Source of the DNA: Verrucomicrobiota bacterium
GTDB taxonomy: Bacteria; Verrucomicrobiota; Verrucomicrobiia; Chthoniobacterales; Chthoniobacteraceae
Length of the DNA: 44,817 nucleotides
Assembly (NCBI GenBank): GCA_026398235.1
Contig: JAPLTE010000127.1
Coordinates: 1 to 44,817, forward strand
Reading direction: 5' to 3'
In this document: positions 35,195 through 42,658 of the stretch, piece after piece
Layout: every line of letters begins with the position of its first letter
Numbering within the stretch: the stretch's first letter is position 1
Made by a program: the position numbers and the translations under genes
Notes under the pieces: model-generated
Told to the model about the DNA's origin: nothing
What the model saw: the letters and a program-made list of their open reading frames with translations, nothing else
Database searches by the model: none

Positions 35195-35902
35195 ATGCAC
35201 AACGAACTCCTCGCCTTGGCCCACTGGGCCGGAAACCACCCCGCCCGCCTTGTCCTCGGTTGCGAAGGGGCGGTCGCCGCAACTGTCCCTGACGGCGCAA
35301 CCTTTGTCATCAGCGCCACCCAGGCCAAGCTCATCGAGCTGCAAGCAGCAAACCTTGTGCAGTTGGATCTCGTCAAAGCGCGGGCGCTGATCGCTCTCGA
35401 AGACGCCACTCCCGAACAGCTTGCCGCCGCGCAGATGGATCCCGCCACCGAAGCTCCGAGCGCCGATGCTTTGGCGGTCGCCGATCTTTTCGCCTTTCCA
35501 GGCGTCCATTTTGCCCTCCATACCCAGCCGATCCCGGTCAACCAGGTGATCTGCTCTCCGCGCGCCCGGCAGTTCTCGGACCGCCGTAATCTCCCCGACG
35601 AAATCCTCGCCTGCGGCCAAGCCAGTGTGCTGGTGCCGTTCATGCCGCCGGGATTGCCCCTTGCGAAAGAAATCCGCCGCAGGATCGCCCTCTGGCGGGA
35701 CCGCTACAAAACCATCCCGCGGTTGATCCTCATCCAGAACCATGGGATGATTGCCTTGGGCGCAACCGCTGCGGAAGTGCAAACCATCACGGAAATGGCG
35801 GTCAAATACGCGGAGATTTTCATCGGTGCGGCCATGATGGGCGGGCCGGAATTTTTGAAGCCGAATTACGTGACGCAGATCGACGCTACAAAAATCGTTT
35901 AA
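35195..35902 (+). CDS. Class II aldolase/adducin-fold protein
   Basis: 235 residues matching the class II aldolase N-terminal domain. An early glycine-rich region contains ATVPDGATFVIS, a histidine pair HFALHTQP sits where the zinc-binding HxH normally lies, and LIQNHGMIALGAT carries the conserved late histidine. The zinc site looks partly changed (H-x3-H). Family members split sugar phosphates (fuculose, ribulose or rhamnulose phosphates) or have dehydratase/epimerase roles. The substrate is not predictable here. It follows lepB by 12 bp. Confidence 0.78.
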   Translation: MHNELLALAHWAGNHPARLVLGCEGAVAATVPDGATFVISATQAKLIELQAANLVQLDLVKARALIALEDATPEQLAAAQMDPATEAPSADALAVADLFAFPGVHFALHTQPIPVNQVICSPRARQFSDRRNLPDEILACGQASVLVPFMPPGLPLAKEIRRRIALWRDRYKTIPRLILIQNHGMIALGATAAEVQTITEMAVKYAEIFIGAAMMGGPEFLKPNYVTQIDATKIV

Positions 35903-35950
35903 TTTTTGGGGATGCAAAATGGGTCGCCCGTTTCGACCTCAATCGCCTTT

Positions 35951-37165
35951 ATGAATCCTGAACTCCGTTTCTGGCTGCTGGTCGCGGGCGCGCTTGCCGG
36001 GTACGGAGCGCTCCTGTTCGCAAACCCGGTCCGGGACTCCCTGCGCGACGGTTTGCGCTGCATACGGCGCTACCCGACGCTTTGGATCACACTCGCGGTT
36101 TTTGGTCTTTGCTATGCCCTTTTTCAACAAGTCGGCCTCCGCCTGCTCGACTTTTATCTCCTGCCTGAAGGGGAGCGGCCCATTTGGCAATGGACGCGCG
36201 CCTGGTTCCTGCCGCACACCTTCCAACTCGAAGCGGCCCAGCGTTCCGTGCTCCCGGCCCTGGAAAGTGTGGCGGGTCTTTTCAATAACGTCATCGCCAC
36301 CTTCCCGTTTTCAGTCGTGGCGGCGCTCCTGCTGCTCATCAATTGGAAAGGGCACCATCTGGTGCTCAACCGGGCGCTGCGCCGCCGTTATGGAACATGG
36401 GGCTGGATACTTTACGGGATCATTACGGCGGCCGCCATCGCCACCTTGGCCAAGCCGCTGGTGCTCTACGCAGGGCTCCCGTTTTTGGCGAGGTTCCTGC
36501 CGGGGGCCCTTCTGCTCGCCTCCGGGTTCACCATCGACTGGCTTTCCTTTCTGTTCGAATACCTCTTCGGCTTCTGTATTCAGATTTACCTGATCCTGCT
36601 CGTGTATGCGTGGGTGCGCGGCGTGAGCTTTACCCCGCAGCATCTTTTAGACTTCGCCATCCGGCGGTTTGCCGCCGTCCTGGAATGGGCCGCCGTCGTC
36701 CTCGCGCTCAGCTCGGCCCTCATTCATCTGCCGTTGATCCTGTCCACGCTCCCGCCGTTTTCCAGTTGGGTGGATGTCTCCACGGTAATCTCCTATGTCG
36801 GCCATGTCGCCCGGCCCGCGCTGGCGATTTTCCTGATTTTCTTTGCGACCTTCCAAATCACACTCACCTTTCACAGCGAATCGCTGGCTCACGCCTTGCG
36901 GGATCACTTGCGTTTTCTCCGGCGCAACGGGGGGGGACTTTGCTGGTTCCTCCTCATCGCATTCGTCCATTTTTACGCCTTCCATTTCCTCAACAACGCC
37001 CTCACGTTTGGCCTCGGCGCAGGGGCCGCGCAGGGAATCGCGTGGCAACTCGCCGCGCCGCTTCTGGAAGCGTTTGTTGCCGCCTGGCTACTGGCAAGCT
37101 GGGTTTGTTTTTTCAAAAAGTGCGTTTCCGGCCACGCGCACGACTCTCATTGGATCACTTTTTAA
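35951..37165 (+). CDS. Polytopic membrane protein coupled to a degenerate ABC ATPase
   Basis: 404 residues with about nine hydrophobic segments (near 8-24, 43-60, 115-131, 151-175, 184-225, 243-270, 286-305, 329-350 and 365-388). I recognise no family; it does not look like an FtsX- or LolC-type permease because there is no large periplasmic domain. An 8-G tract at about 36929-36936 encodes in-frame glycines. ATG 35951 is preferred to a TTG at 35906. The stop is 2 bp before the pseudo-ABC gene, whose Shine-Dalgarno (AAGGA) overlaps it, so the two are co-translated and likely form one complex. Confidence 0.75.
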   Translation: MNPELRFWLLVAGALAGYGALLFANPVRDSLRDGLRCIRRYPTLWITLAVFGLCYALFQQVGLRLLDFYLLPEGERPIWQWTRAWFLPHTFQLEAAQRSVLPALESVAGLFNNVIATFPFSVVAALLLLINWKGHHLVLNRALRRRYGTWGWILYGIITAAAIATLAKPLVLYAGLPFLARFLPGALLLASGFTIDWLSFLFEYLFGFCIQIYLILLVYAWVRGVSFTPQHLLDFAIRRFAAVLEWAAVVLALSSALIHLPLILSTLPPFSSWVDVSTVISYVGHVARPALAIFLIFFATFQITLTFHSESLAHALRDHLRFLRRNGGGLCWFLLIAFVHFYAFHFLNNALTFGLGAGAAQGIAWQLAAPLLEAFVAAWLLASWVCFFKKCVSGHAHDSHWITF

Positions 37166-37167
37166 GG

Positions 37168-37866
37168 ATGGACTCCCTCTTGGCACGCAACATCACTTTT
37201 TCCCGCACCGTTTCCGGCGCGCCCGAGCAACTGCATGCGATGACGCTCGGCTTTGAGCCCGCCTCCTTGCACCTCCTCTTCGGCGGCCCCGGCTCAGGGC
37301 GCAATTTGCTGCTGCGGCTCTTGGGCCTGCTTGAGCGCCCCGCTTCCGGCGAAATCGTCATTACTGGCGAATCGACCCGCGACTGGACCGAGGCCCAATG
37401 CACCGACTTCCGCAGCCGTTATTTTGGGTTCGTCTTTGAAGCCCCGCTGCTGCTGCCTTCCTTCAACGTCGTCGAAAACATCGCCACCCCCTATTTTAAG
37501 CTGACCGAAGCGACCCCCGAGCAAGCCCGCGAAGAAACCCACCGGGTGCTCGAGCACGTCGGCCTGAAAGACTACGCGGGCTCGGCCATCGAGGCGCTCC
37601 CGTTGTGGGCGCAACAGCGCGTCGCATTGGCCCGGGCGCTGATCACCCGTCCGCAGGCGATTTTTGTGGAAAACATCGACAGCTTCGCGCGCGATGGCGA
37701 GTTGATTTCCCTGCTCGAATTGCTCTCCGCCACCCGGCGTTCCCTGGGTTGCTGCATCATCGCCACTGCCGCCTCTCGGGATCTGGTCTATTTCGCCAAT
37801 CGCGCCGTGGAAATGGCCGAAGGCCGTATCGTGAGGGACTGGCGTCCCGGAGGGCTGCTCTCGTGA
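37168..37866 (+). CDS. Degenerate ABC-type ATPase (pseudo-ATPase), LolD-like
   Basis: 232 residues, full ABC nucleotide-binding-domain length and order, most like LolD/MacB-type domains. Every catalytic motif is altered: Walker A (39-46) reads GGPGSGRN, with Lys replaced by R45 and Ser/Thr by N46; the Q-loop glutamine is E91; the signature LSGGQ is LPLWA (144-148); Walker B Asp-Glu is E168-N169; and no H-loop histidine is present near 200-204. The open frame has no stops, so it is a maintained protein, not a pseudogene. It lies between a nine-helix membrane protein and a squalene/phytoene synthase gene, overlapping the latter by GTGA. A regulatory or scaffolding subunit is the best guess. Confidence 0.85.
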   Translation: MDSLLARNITFSRTVSGAPEQLHAMTLGFEPASLHLLFGGPGSGRNLLLRLLGLLERPASGEIVITGESTRDWTEAQCTDFRSRYFGFVFEAPLLLPSFNVVENIATPYFKLTEATPEQAREETHRVLEHVGLKDYAGSAIEALPLWAQQRVALARALITRPQAIFVENIDSFARDGELISLLELLSATRRSLGCCIIATAASRDLVYFANRAVEMAEGRIVRDWRPGGLLS

Positions 37867-38699
37867 ACCCGCCCCCTTCCAGCGCCGAGGCGATCACCCG
37901 TTCCAGCAAGAGCAATTTCGCCCTCGCCTTCCTCGCCCTGCCGCCGGAGCGCCGCCGGGATTTGACGACGTTTTACGCCTTTTGCCGCGTGATTGACGAC
38001 CTCGCCGACCAACCCGGGCGGTCGCCTGAAGAAAAAAAAGGCCAGCTCTCCGAATGGAAACGGGCGCTCTCCGAATCTTTCGATGGGGAACCGCCTCTCG
38101 CCGCCGAAGTGCGGGCGCTGAGGGCCAAATACGGCATCGGCGCGGAGCTTTTGGCGGAACTGATCCAAGGGTGTGAGATGGACCTCGTTCCCGCCCGGTA
38201 CCAAACCAGTGAAGATCTTCTGCGCTATTGTTACCGCGTGGCGAGTGTGGTCGGGCTGGCGAGCATCGAAATTTTTGGCTATCAGAATCCCGCGACGAAA
38301 GAGTATGCGATTGAACTCGGCTACGCCTTGCAATGGACAAATATCGTGCGCGATGTCGCCACCGATTTTGCGAACGGCGGGCGCATTTACCTGCCGCTGG
38401 AGGATTTTGCCCGTTTCGGCATCACCCCCGAAGACCTCGCCTTGCGCAAGGGCGGGCCGCGTTTCGGCGAGTTGATGGCCTTTGAAGCCGAGCGTGCGGA
38501 AAGTTTTTACGCGCGCGCCCTGGCCAAGCTGCCGCCCGAAGACCGCCATTCCCTGGCCCCCGCCGAAATCATGCGACGCATCTACCATCGGCTCCTTAAA
38601 AAAATGCGTCGCGACGGCTTCCGCGTTTTCGAGAAGGAATATCGTCTCGGCAAACTCGAAAAGCTCGCCATGGCGGCCCGTGTCCTGCTGGGATGCTAG
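37863..38699 (+). CDS. Squalene/phytoene synthase family protein (HpnD/CrtB-like)
   Basis: 278 residues. First aspartate-rich motif YAFCRVIDDLAD, then YCYRVASVVG and the second motif NIVRDVATD followed by RIYLPLEDF, as in HpnD, HpnC and CrtB. It condenses two prenyl diphosphates, most likely farnesyl diphosphate to presqualene diphosphate for hopanoids or geranylgeranyl diphosphate to phytoene; the sequence alone does not decide. The start is GTG 37863, overlapping the pseudo-ABC stop. No other terpenoid gene is in the window. Confidence 0.88.
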   Translation: MNPPPSSAEAITRSSKSNFALAFLALPPERRRDLTTFYAFCRVIDDLADQPGRSPEEKKGQLSEWKRALSESFDGEPPLAAEVRALRAKYGIGAELLAELIQGCEMDLVPARYQTSEDLLRYCYRVASVVGLASIEIFGYQNPATKEYAIELGYALQWTNIVRDVATDFANGGRIYLPLEDFARFGITPEDLALRKGGPRFGELMAFEAERAESFYARALAKLPPEDRHSLAPAEIMRRIYHRLLKKMRRDGFRVFEKEYRLGKLEKLAMAARVLLGC

Positions 38700-38757
38700 A
38701 CTAGGCATAAAATACCTACGCGCGCAGGCCTTTTGCCATTCCCGATGCCCTAGTAAG

Positions 38758-38997
38758 ATGAAAAAGCTATCCATTCTTACTGCAACAGGTTGCGCGCTCG
38801 TCACGATCAGTTTTTCAGGCTGTGAAACCCCGACGCAAGGGGCCGGAACCGGCGCAGCGGCTGGTGCGATTATCGGCGGGATTGCAGGAGGCAACATTCG
38901 GAGTGCTGCGATCGGCGCAGGAGCCGGGGCGCTCACGGGAGCGGCGATCGGCCAGTCTAATAAAGAACAGGCAATCCGTCGGGGTTATTATTATTGA
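38758..38997 (+). CDS. Glycine-zipper lipoprotein 1
   Basis: 79 residues: a signal peptide ending at a lipobox-like FSGC (Cys near residue 22), then GCETPTQ and a glycine/alanine-rich zipper (GAAAGAIIGGIAGG, AIGAGAGALTGAAIG) and a short basic, tyrosine-rich tail. Glycine-zipper lipoproteins usually insert in or brace the outer membrane. ATG 38758 is preceded by AGTAAG. It is a paralogue of the next gene; the two share the signal-to-zipper region almost position by position. Confidence 0.75.
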   Translation: MKKLSILTATGCALVTISFSGCETPTQGAGTGAAAGAIIGGIAGGNIRSAAIGAGAGALTGAAIGQSNKEQAIRRGYYY

Positions 38998-39062
38998 ACA
39001 GAACGCAACAAAACAGCGTCGAATGTGATAGACAGTTCAAATCTGCCAACAAAATTATCTTT

Positions 39063-39446
39063 ATGAGAAATCTTCCCATAGCTGTTATCGCCGGAACCGC
39101 CCTCGTGACCATGAGCTTTTCCGGGTGTGAAACTCCCACAGGCCAAGGCGCGGGATTTGGAGCCGCCACCGGAGCCATTCTCGGGGGCATCGCGGGTAAC
39201 AATGTCCGGGGAGCCGCCATTGGGGCGGGTGCTGGTGCGTTGGCGGGCGCAGTGATCGGGCACCTTGCCGCAGAAGACCGCCGCGCGGGTTATGTGGGGT
39301 ACGAATACCGGGTGGCCTCGCCCTCGCGGCATTACGGCTATGTAGTCAGCCCGTACAGGCCGTTTGCGCTGGTGGATGTTCGGGGCATCCGCTCGGGGGC
39401 ACGCGTGATGGACCCGGTCAGTGAACGCGTCTTTATCAACCCGTAA
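39063..39446 (+). CDS. Glycine-zipper lipoprotein 2
   Basis: 127 residues. The signal peptide ends MSFSGC, followed by ETPTGQGAGFGAATGAILGG and the zipper AAIGAGAGALAGAVIGH. A C-terminal extension (about 75-127), absent from its neighbour, is tyrosine- and arginine-rich (YRVASPSRHYGYVVSPYRP), with a possible small beta domain (VMDPVSERVFINP). Tandem duplicate of the preceding gene, 65 bp apart. The MITE-like element lies 28 bp beyond its stop. Confidence 0.78.
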   Translation: MRNLPIAVIAGTALVTMSFSGCETPTGQGAGFGAATGAILGGIAGNNVRGAAIGAGAGALAGAVIGHLAAEDRRAGYVGYEYRVASPSRHYGYVVSPYRPFALVDVRGIRSGARVMDPVSERVFINP

Positions 39447-39474
39447 AGAGGGATTCAGAACAGCCGTTTCCTAA

Positions 39475-39824
39475 GAAGCTGTCTAAAAATTGGGAGCGGG
39501 GTGCGTTGCAGCAGGTTTTGGGGTTGGCCAAGGCGGTGAGGAGGGAGCATATCTTTACGATCTGCGACCGACGAGCAACGCAGGCCAGCGCCAAAAGATG
39601 CGCAACCCAAAGGGCAAGAGCCAGCGTGACGCTGGACCCCTTTCGCGCTGACGCGCGCCCCCCGATAAAAGAGCGCTATTCTGCAACCTTTCAGGCAACA
39701 GGTGTAAACGGGCTCTGACTGTGTTGCTCCCTCGTCGCCTATCCACAGATAGGCTCCTCGCTCGCGCCTTGTCATACCCCGTTTTCCCCTCTTGCGCACC
39801 CTCGCCGAATTTTTAGACAGCTTC
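39475..39824. mobile_element. MITE-like element (350 bp) with 17-bp terminal inverted repeats
   Basis: Left end GAAGCTGTCTAAAAATT (39475-39491) and right end AATTTTTAGACAGCTTC (39808-39824) are perfect inverted copies. TAA flanks the element on both sides (39472-39474 and 39825-39827), consistent with a 3-bp TNA target duplication as seen in some IS5-family groups. There is no transposase; the interior carries frames that do not look coding. It is inserted in the gap between a lipoprotein gene and trmB (39447-39839), which holds nothing else. Confidence 0.8.
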
Positions 39825-39839
39825 TAAAAGAGCGGCGGT

Positions 39840-40454
39840 TCAAATGCGCCGCAGCAACGCCCGGTAAATGGGCAATCCCTGGCTGCGGAAAAGCCGTTCA
39901 AAATCGGTTTGAGGGTAATCGGGTTCGGGCGTCCACGGTTCCTCGGCAAAGCCGCAGTGCGCCTTAAAAACGGCGCACATGTGTTTGAAATACGGGAGAT
40001 CATCCGTAGTCAGCCGCAGTTCTCCACCTGGGGCCAACGCTTCGCGGGCATCGTCCAGGAATTCCGTCTGGATGAGCCGTTTGAACTGGTGGTGCCGTTT
40101 GGGCCAGGGATCGGGGCACATCACGTGCAGAACACTCACCGAGCCGCGCGGCAAGAGGTGGCGCACAAGGTAGTGGCTCTCGACCCGGATCACGCGGCCA
40201 TTGCGAGCTTCCGTGCGGGCCATGCGCCGACAGGTCTTGCGCACCCGGCCCAACAGCCGTTCGACTCCGAGGAAATTGCGATTGGGATAACGATTGGCCA
40301 TTTCCACCAGGAAACCTCCATCGCCAGACCCGAGATCGACTTCCAGCGGCGCGTTGGAGCGCCCGGGGAAAACCACGTCCAGATCCAGCGGCACGAAATA
40401 ATTTTCGGGGCGGAACTCGACGGTTTCAGGCGGGATCAGGAAAACGGATTGCAT
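39840..40454 (-). CDS. trmB: tRNA (guanine-N7-)-methyltransferase TrmB
   Basis: 204 residues, class I methyltransferase. The SAM motif is LEVDLGSGDGGFLVEMA, then NFLGVER, the catalytic DPWPKRHHQFKRL and TDDLPYFKHM. It methylates G46 of tRNA. Its 3' end abuts the MITE: the last codons end 16 bp inside the right boundary of the inserted sequence's flank, and the frame is intact. Confidence 0.93.
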   Translation of the reverse strand: MQSVFLIPPETVEFRPENYFVPLDLDVVFPGRSNAPLEVDLGSGDGGFLVEMANRYPNRNFLGVERLLGRVRKTCRRMARTEARNGRVIRVESHYLVRHLLPRGSVSVLHVMCPDPWPKRHHQFKRLIQTEFLDDAREALAPGGELRLTTDDLPYFKHMCAVFKAHCGFAEEPWTPEPDYPQTDFERLFRSQGLPIYRALLRRI

Positions 40455-40466
40455 CAGAGGAAATCT

Positions 40467-40529
40467 ATCAGGAACTCAGGAAATCAGGAAAGGGAATGCG
40501 CCGCCCTCTCTGATTCCTGAGTTCCTGAT
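40467..40529. repeat. TCAGGAA-type hairpin, copy 2 (perfect 16-bp arms)
   Basis: ATCAGGAACTCAGGAA (40467-40482) and TTCCTGAGTTCCTGAT (40514-40529) are perfect inverted copies; pairing can continue for about four more bases past a one-base bulge. It sits between the divergent trmB and dsbD starts, so it is not a terminator. Related hairpins lie at 14826 and 44476. Confidence 0.75.
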
Positions 40530-40579
40530 CCGCTTTTCCGTGGTTTGCCCAATGGCCACTCTCATGATACGAGTAGCGC

Positions 40580-42625
40580 ATGCTGCGAACCTTTCTTGCG
40601 TTTCTGGTGGTGGTCTTGAGCGGCGTCCCTGCGGGTTGGACTGCCGAAGAGTCGACGGATGCGTCTGCCAATGTGGTCGCTGCATTGGTGGCGGACACCT
40701 CGGCTGTTGTCCCCGGCAGACCGTTCACTGCGGGCTTGCATCTGCGCATGGCTCCCGGCTGGCATACGTATTGGCAGAACCCCGGCGACTCCGGGCTTCC
40801 GGTTTCCATCACCTGGAAACTCCCTTCCGGCTGGAAGGCCGGGCCGTTGCAATGGCCGCTGCCCCAAAAGCATGTGGAGGAGATCGGGATCACCTACGGC
40901 TACGCGGATGAAGTGCTGCTCCTCACGGAATTGACCCCGCCCGGCGATCTCCCGGTCGGCGGGCCCGTCACCTTGGAAGCCGAAGCCTCCTGGCTTGCTT
41001 GTGCGAAAACGTGCGTTCCAGGCCGCGCCACGGTACAGATCGCGCTGCCTGTCGGTCTCACCGCTGAACCGGCGCATGTCGCGCAGTTTTCCCAAGCCCG
41101 CGCGCAGTTACCCGAATCCGGCCCGCCCCCTTTCCCGCTCCGCTGGCAACCGGGGGATACGGAGACGCTGATTCAAATGGAGAAGCTGCCCGCCGAATCC
41201 AAGCTGGATTATTTTCCTCTCGAACCGGCCACCATCCATCCCGAGCTGCTTCCCCCCCATGGGGTCCGCCTCGCGTTTGGACAGGACAAACCGGCCGGCA
41301 TCCGGGGCGTGCTTGTCCTGGAAACCGCGGGAGTGCGCAAAGGGTGGAACATCCGTTATCCCGTGGACCCGGTCGCAACCGGCGCCACGTCGAGCATTCC
41401 GCAATCTGCCGCTTCCGCCGTCCCGAGCCTGACTCTGCCGCGGGCGCTCGGGTTCGGATTTATCGGCGGGTTCATTCTGAATTTGATGCCGTGCGTTCTG
41501 CCGGTGATCGCGCTCAAAATTTTCGGCTTTCTCGGTCAAGCCGGGGAATCGCGGCAACGTGTTTTCCGAACGGGGCTGGCATTCGTGGGGGGCATCTTTG
41601 CTTGGTTTCTCGGGCTCGCGGCTCTCATCATTGCCGCCCGCACCGCCGGGGCGCAAGTGACTTGGGCGTTCCAGTTCCAGAACCCGGCGTTCGTTCTGGG
41701 CATGATGCTCATCGTTTTTGTGTTCGCCTTGAATTTGTTGGGCGTCTTTGAACTGTGGTTGCCCGGTTCGGGCAAGCTCGTCGCGCTCTCCGGGCGGGAA
41801 GGGTATGGCGGCGCTTTTCTGCATGGGATGTTTGCCACGCTCTTGGCCACTCCTTGCACCGCGCCGTTCCTTGGTTCGGCGCTCGCGTTTGCCTTCACCC
41901 AAAACGCGCCGGTTACGCTCGCGATGTTCGCCTCCATCGCTGCCGGGATGAGCTTTCCCTATCTCCTCCTCACCGCGCAACCGGGCTGGATGCGTTTTCT
42001 GCCCAAGCCGGGGCTGTGGATGGTGCGGCTCAAACAAGCGATGGGATTCCTGATGCTCGGCACGGTCGTTTGGCTGCTCGGCGTGCTCGGAGCGCAGAGC
42101 GGCGTTTCGGGCGCGGTCGGTGCAGCTTGGATTTTGTTGGGGATCGGCGCCGCGTGCTGGGTTTTTGGAACCTGGGTTACGCCCGCCGCGCAGGGGTGGC
42201 ACCGCTTGATGGCGCTCGCTGCCATGGCGGGTCTTATCGTGTTTGGCGCGATGATGGCGGTGCGCCAGAGCGCTCCCGCCGCCGCAGGTTGGGAGCCGTG
42301 GTCGCTGGAACGGGTGGCTGCGTTGCAAAAAGAAAAGAAAGCGGTGTTCATCGACTTCACCGCCGACTGGTGCCTCAACTGCAAATACAACGAGCGGTTT
42401 GTGCTCGAAACCGCGCCCGTGCGCGAAGCGTTGCGCGGTTTTGCCACGCTTAAGGCCGACTGGACGCAGGGCGACCCCCGCATTACTGCCGAACTCAAGC
42501 GCCTGGGTCGCGCAGGCGTTCCGGTCTACGTTGTAATCCCTGCCCACGGCGGTGCGCCGCAAGTGCTCCCTGAGTTGCTCACCCAGCGCACCGTTGTCGA
42601 TGCACTGGAGCGGGCGAAAAAGTGA
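40580..42625 (+). CDS. dsbD: Thiol:disulfide interchange protein DsbD (three-domain)
   Basis: 681 residues: a signal peptide (1-22), an N-terminal periplasmic domain with a cysteine pair C141-x3-C145 (CAKTC), a CcdA-type membrane domain (about 290-560) with the two conserved cysteines C305 (NLMPCVLP) and C426 (ATPCTAPF), and a thioredoxin-like C-terminal domain with C598-LN-C601 (ADWCLNC). It passes electrons from cytoplasmic thioredoxin to periplasmic thiol proteins, including cytochrome c maturation. The architecture equals DsbD/ScsB. It is divergent from trmB. Confidence 0.92.
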   Translation: MLRTFLAFLVVVLSGVPAGWTAEESTDASANVVAALVADTSAVVPGRPFTAGLHLRMAPGWHTYWQNPGDSGLPVSITWKLPSGWKAGPLQWPLPQKHVEEIGITYGYADEVLLLTELTPPGDLPVGGPVTLEAEASWLACAKTCVPGRATVQIALPVGLTAEPAHVAQFSQARAQLPESGPPPFPLRWQPGDTETLIQMEKLPAESKLDYFPLEPATIHPELLPPHGVRLAFGQDKPAGIRGVLVLETAGVRKGWNIRYPVDPVATGATSSIPQSAASAVPSLTLPRALGFGFIGGFILNLMPCVLPVIALKIFGFLGQAGESRQRVFRTGLAFVGGIFAWFLGLAALIIAARTAGAQVTWAFQFQNPAFVLGMMLIVFVFALNLLGVFELWLPGSGKLVALSGREGYGGAFLHGMFATLLATPCTAPFLGSALAFAFTQNAPVTLAMFASIAAGMSFPYLLLTAQPGWMRFLPKPGLWMVRLKQAMGFLMLGTVVWLLGVLGAQSGVSGAVGAAWILLGIGAACWVFGTWVTPAAQGWHRLMALAAMAGLIVFGAMMAVRQSAPAAAGWEPWSLERVAALQKEKKAVFIDFTADWCLNCKYNERFVLETAPVREALRGFATLKADWTQGDPRITAELKRLGRAGVPVYVVIPAHGGAPQVLPELLTQRTVVDALERAKK

Positions 42626-42658
42626 TGGGCGAGAAGCCCTCAACCCGAACCGATTCAA

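Noticed and set aside
39455-39799. A 114-codon minus-strand frame inside the MITE-like element
   Set aside because: Lies almost wholly within a non-coding mobile element; composition is unlike the neighbouring proteins and no transposase motif is seen.
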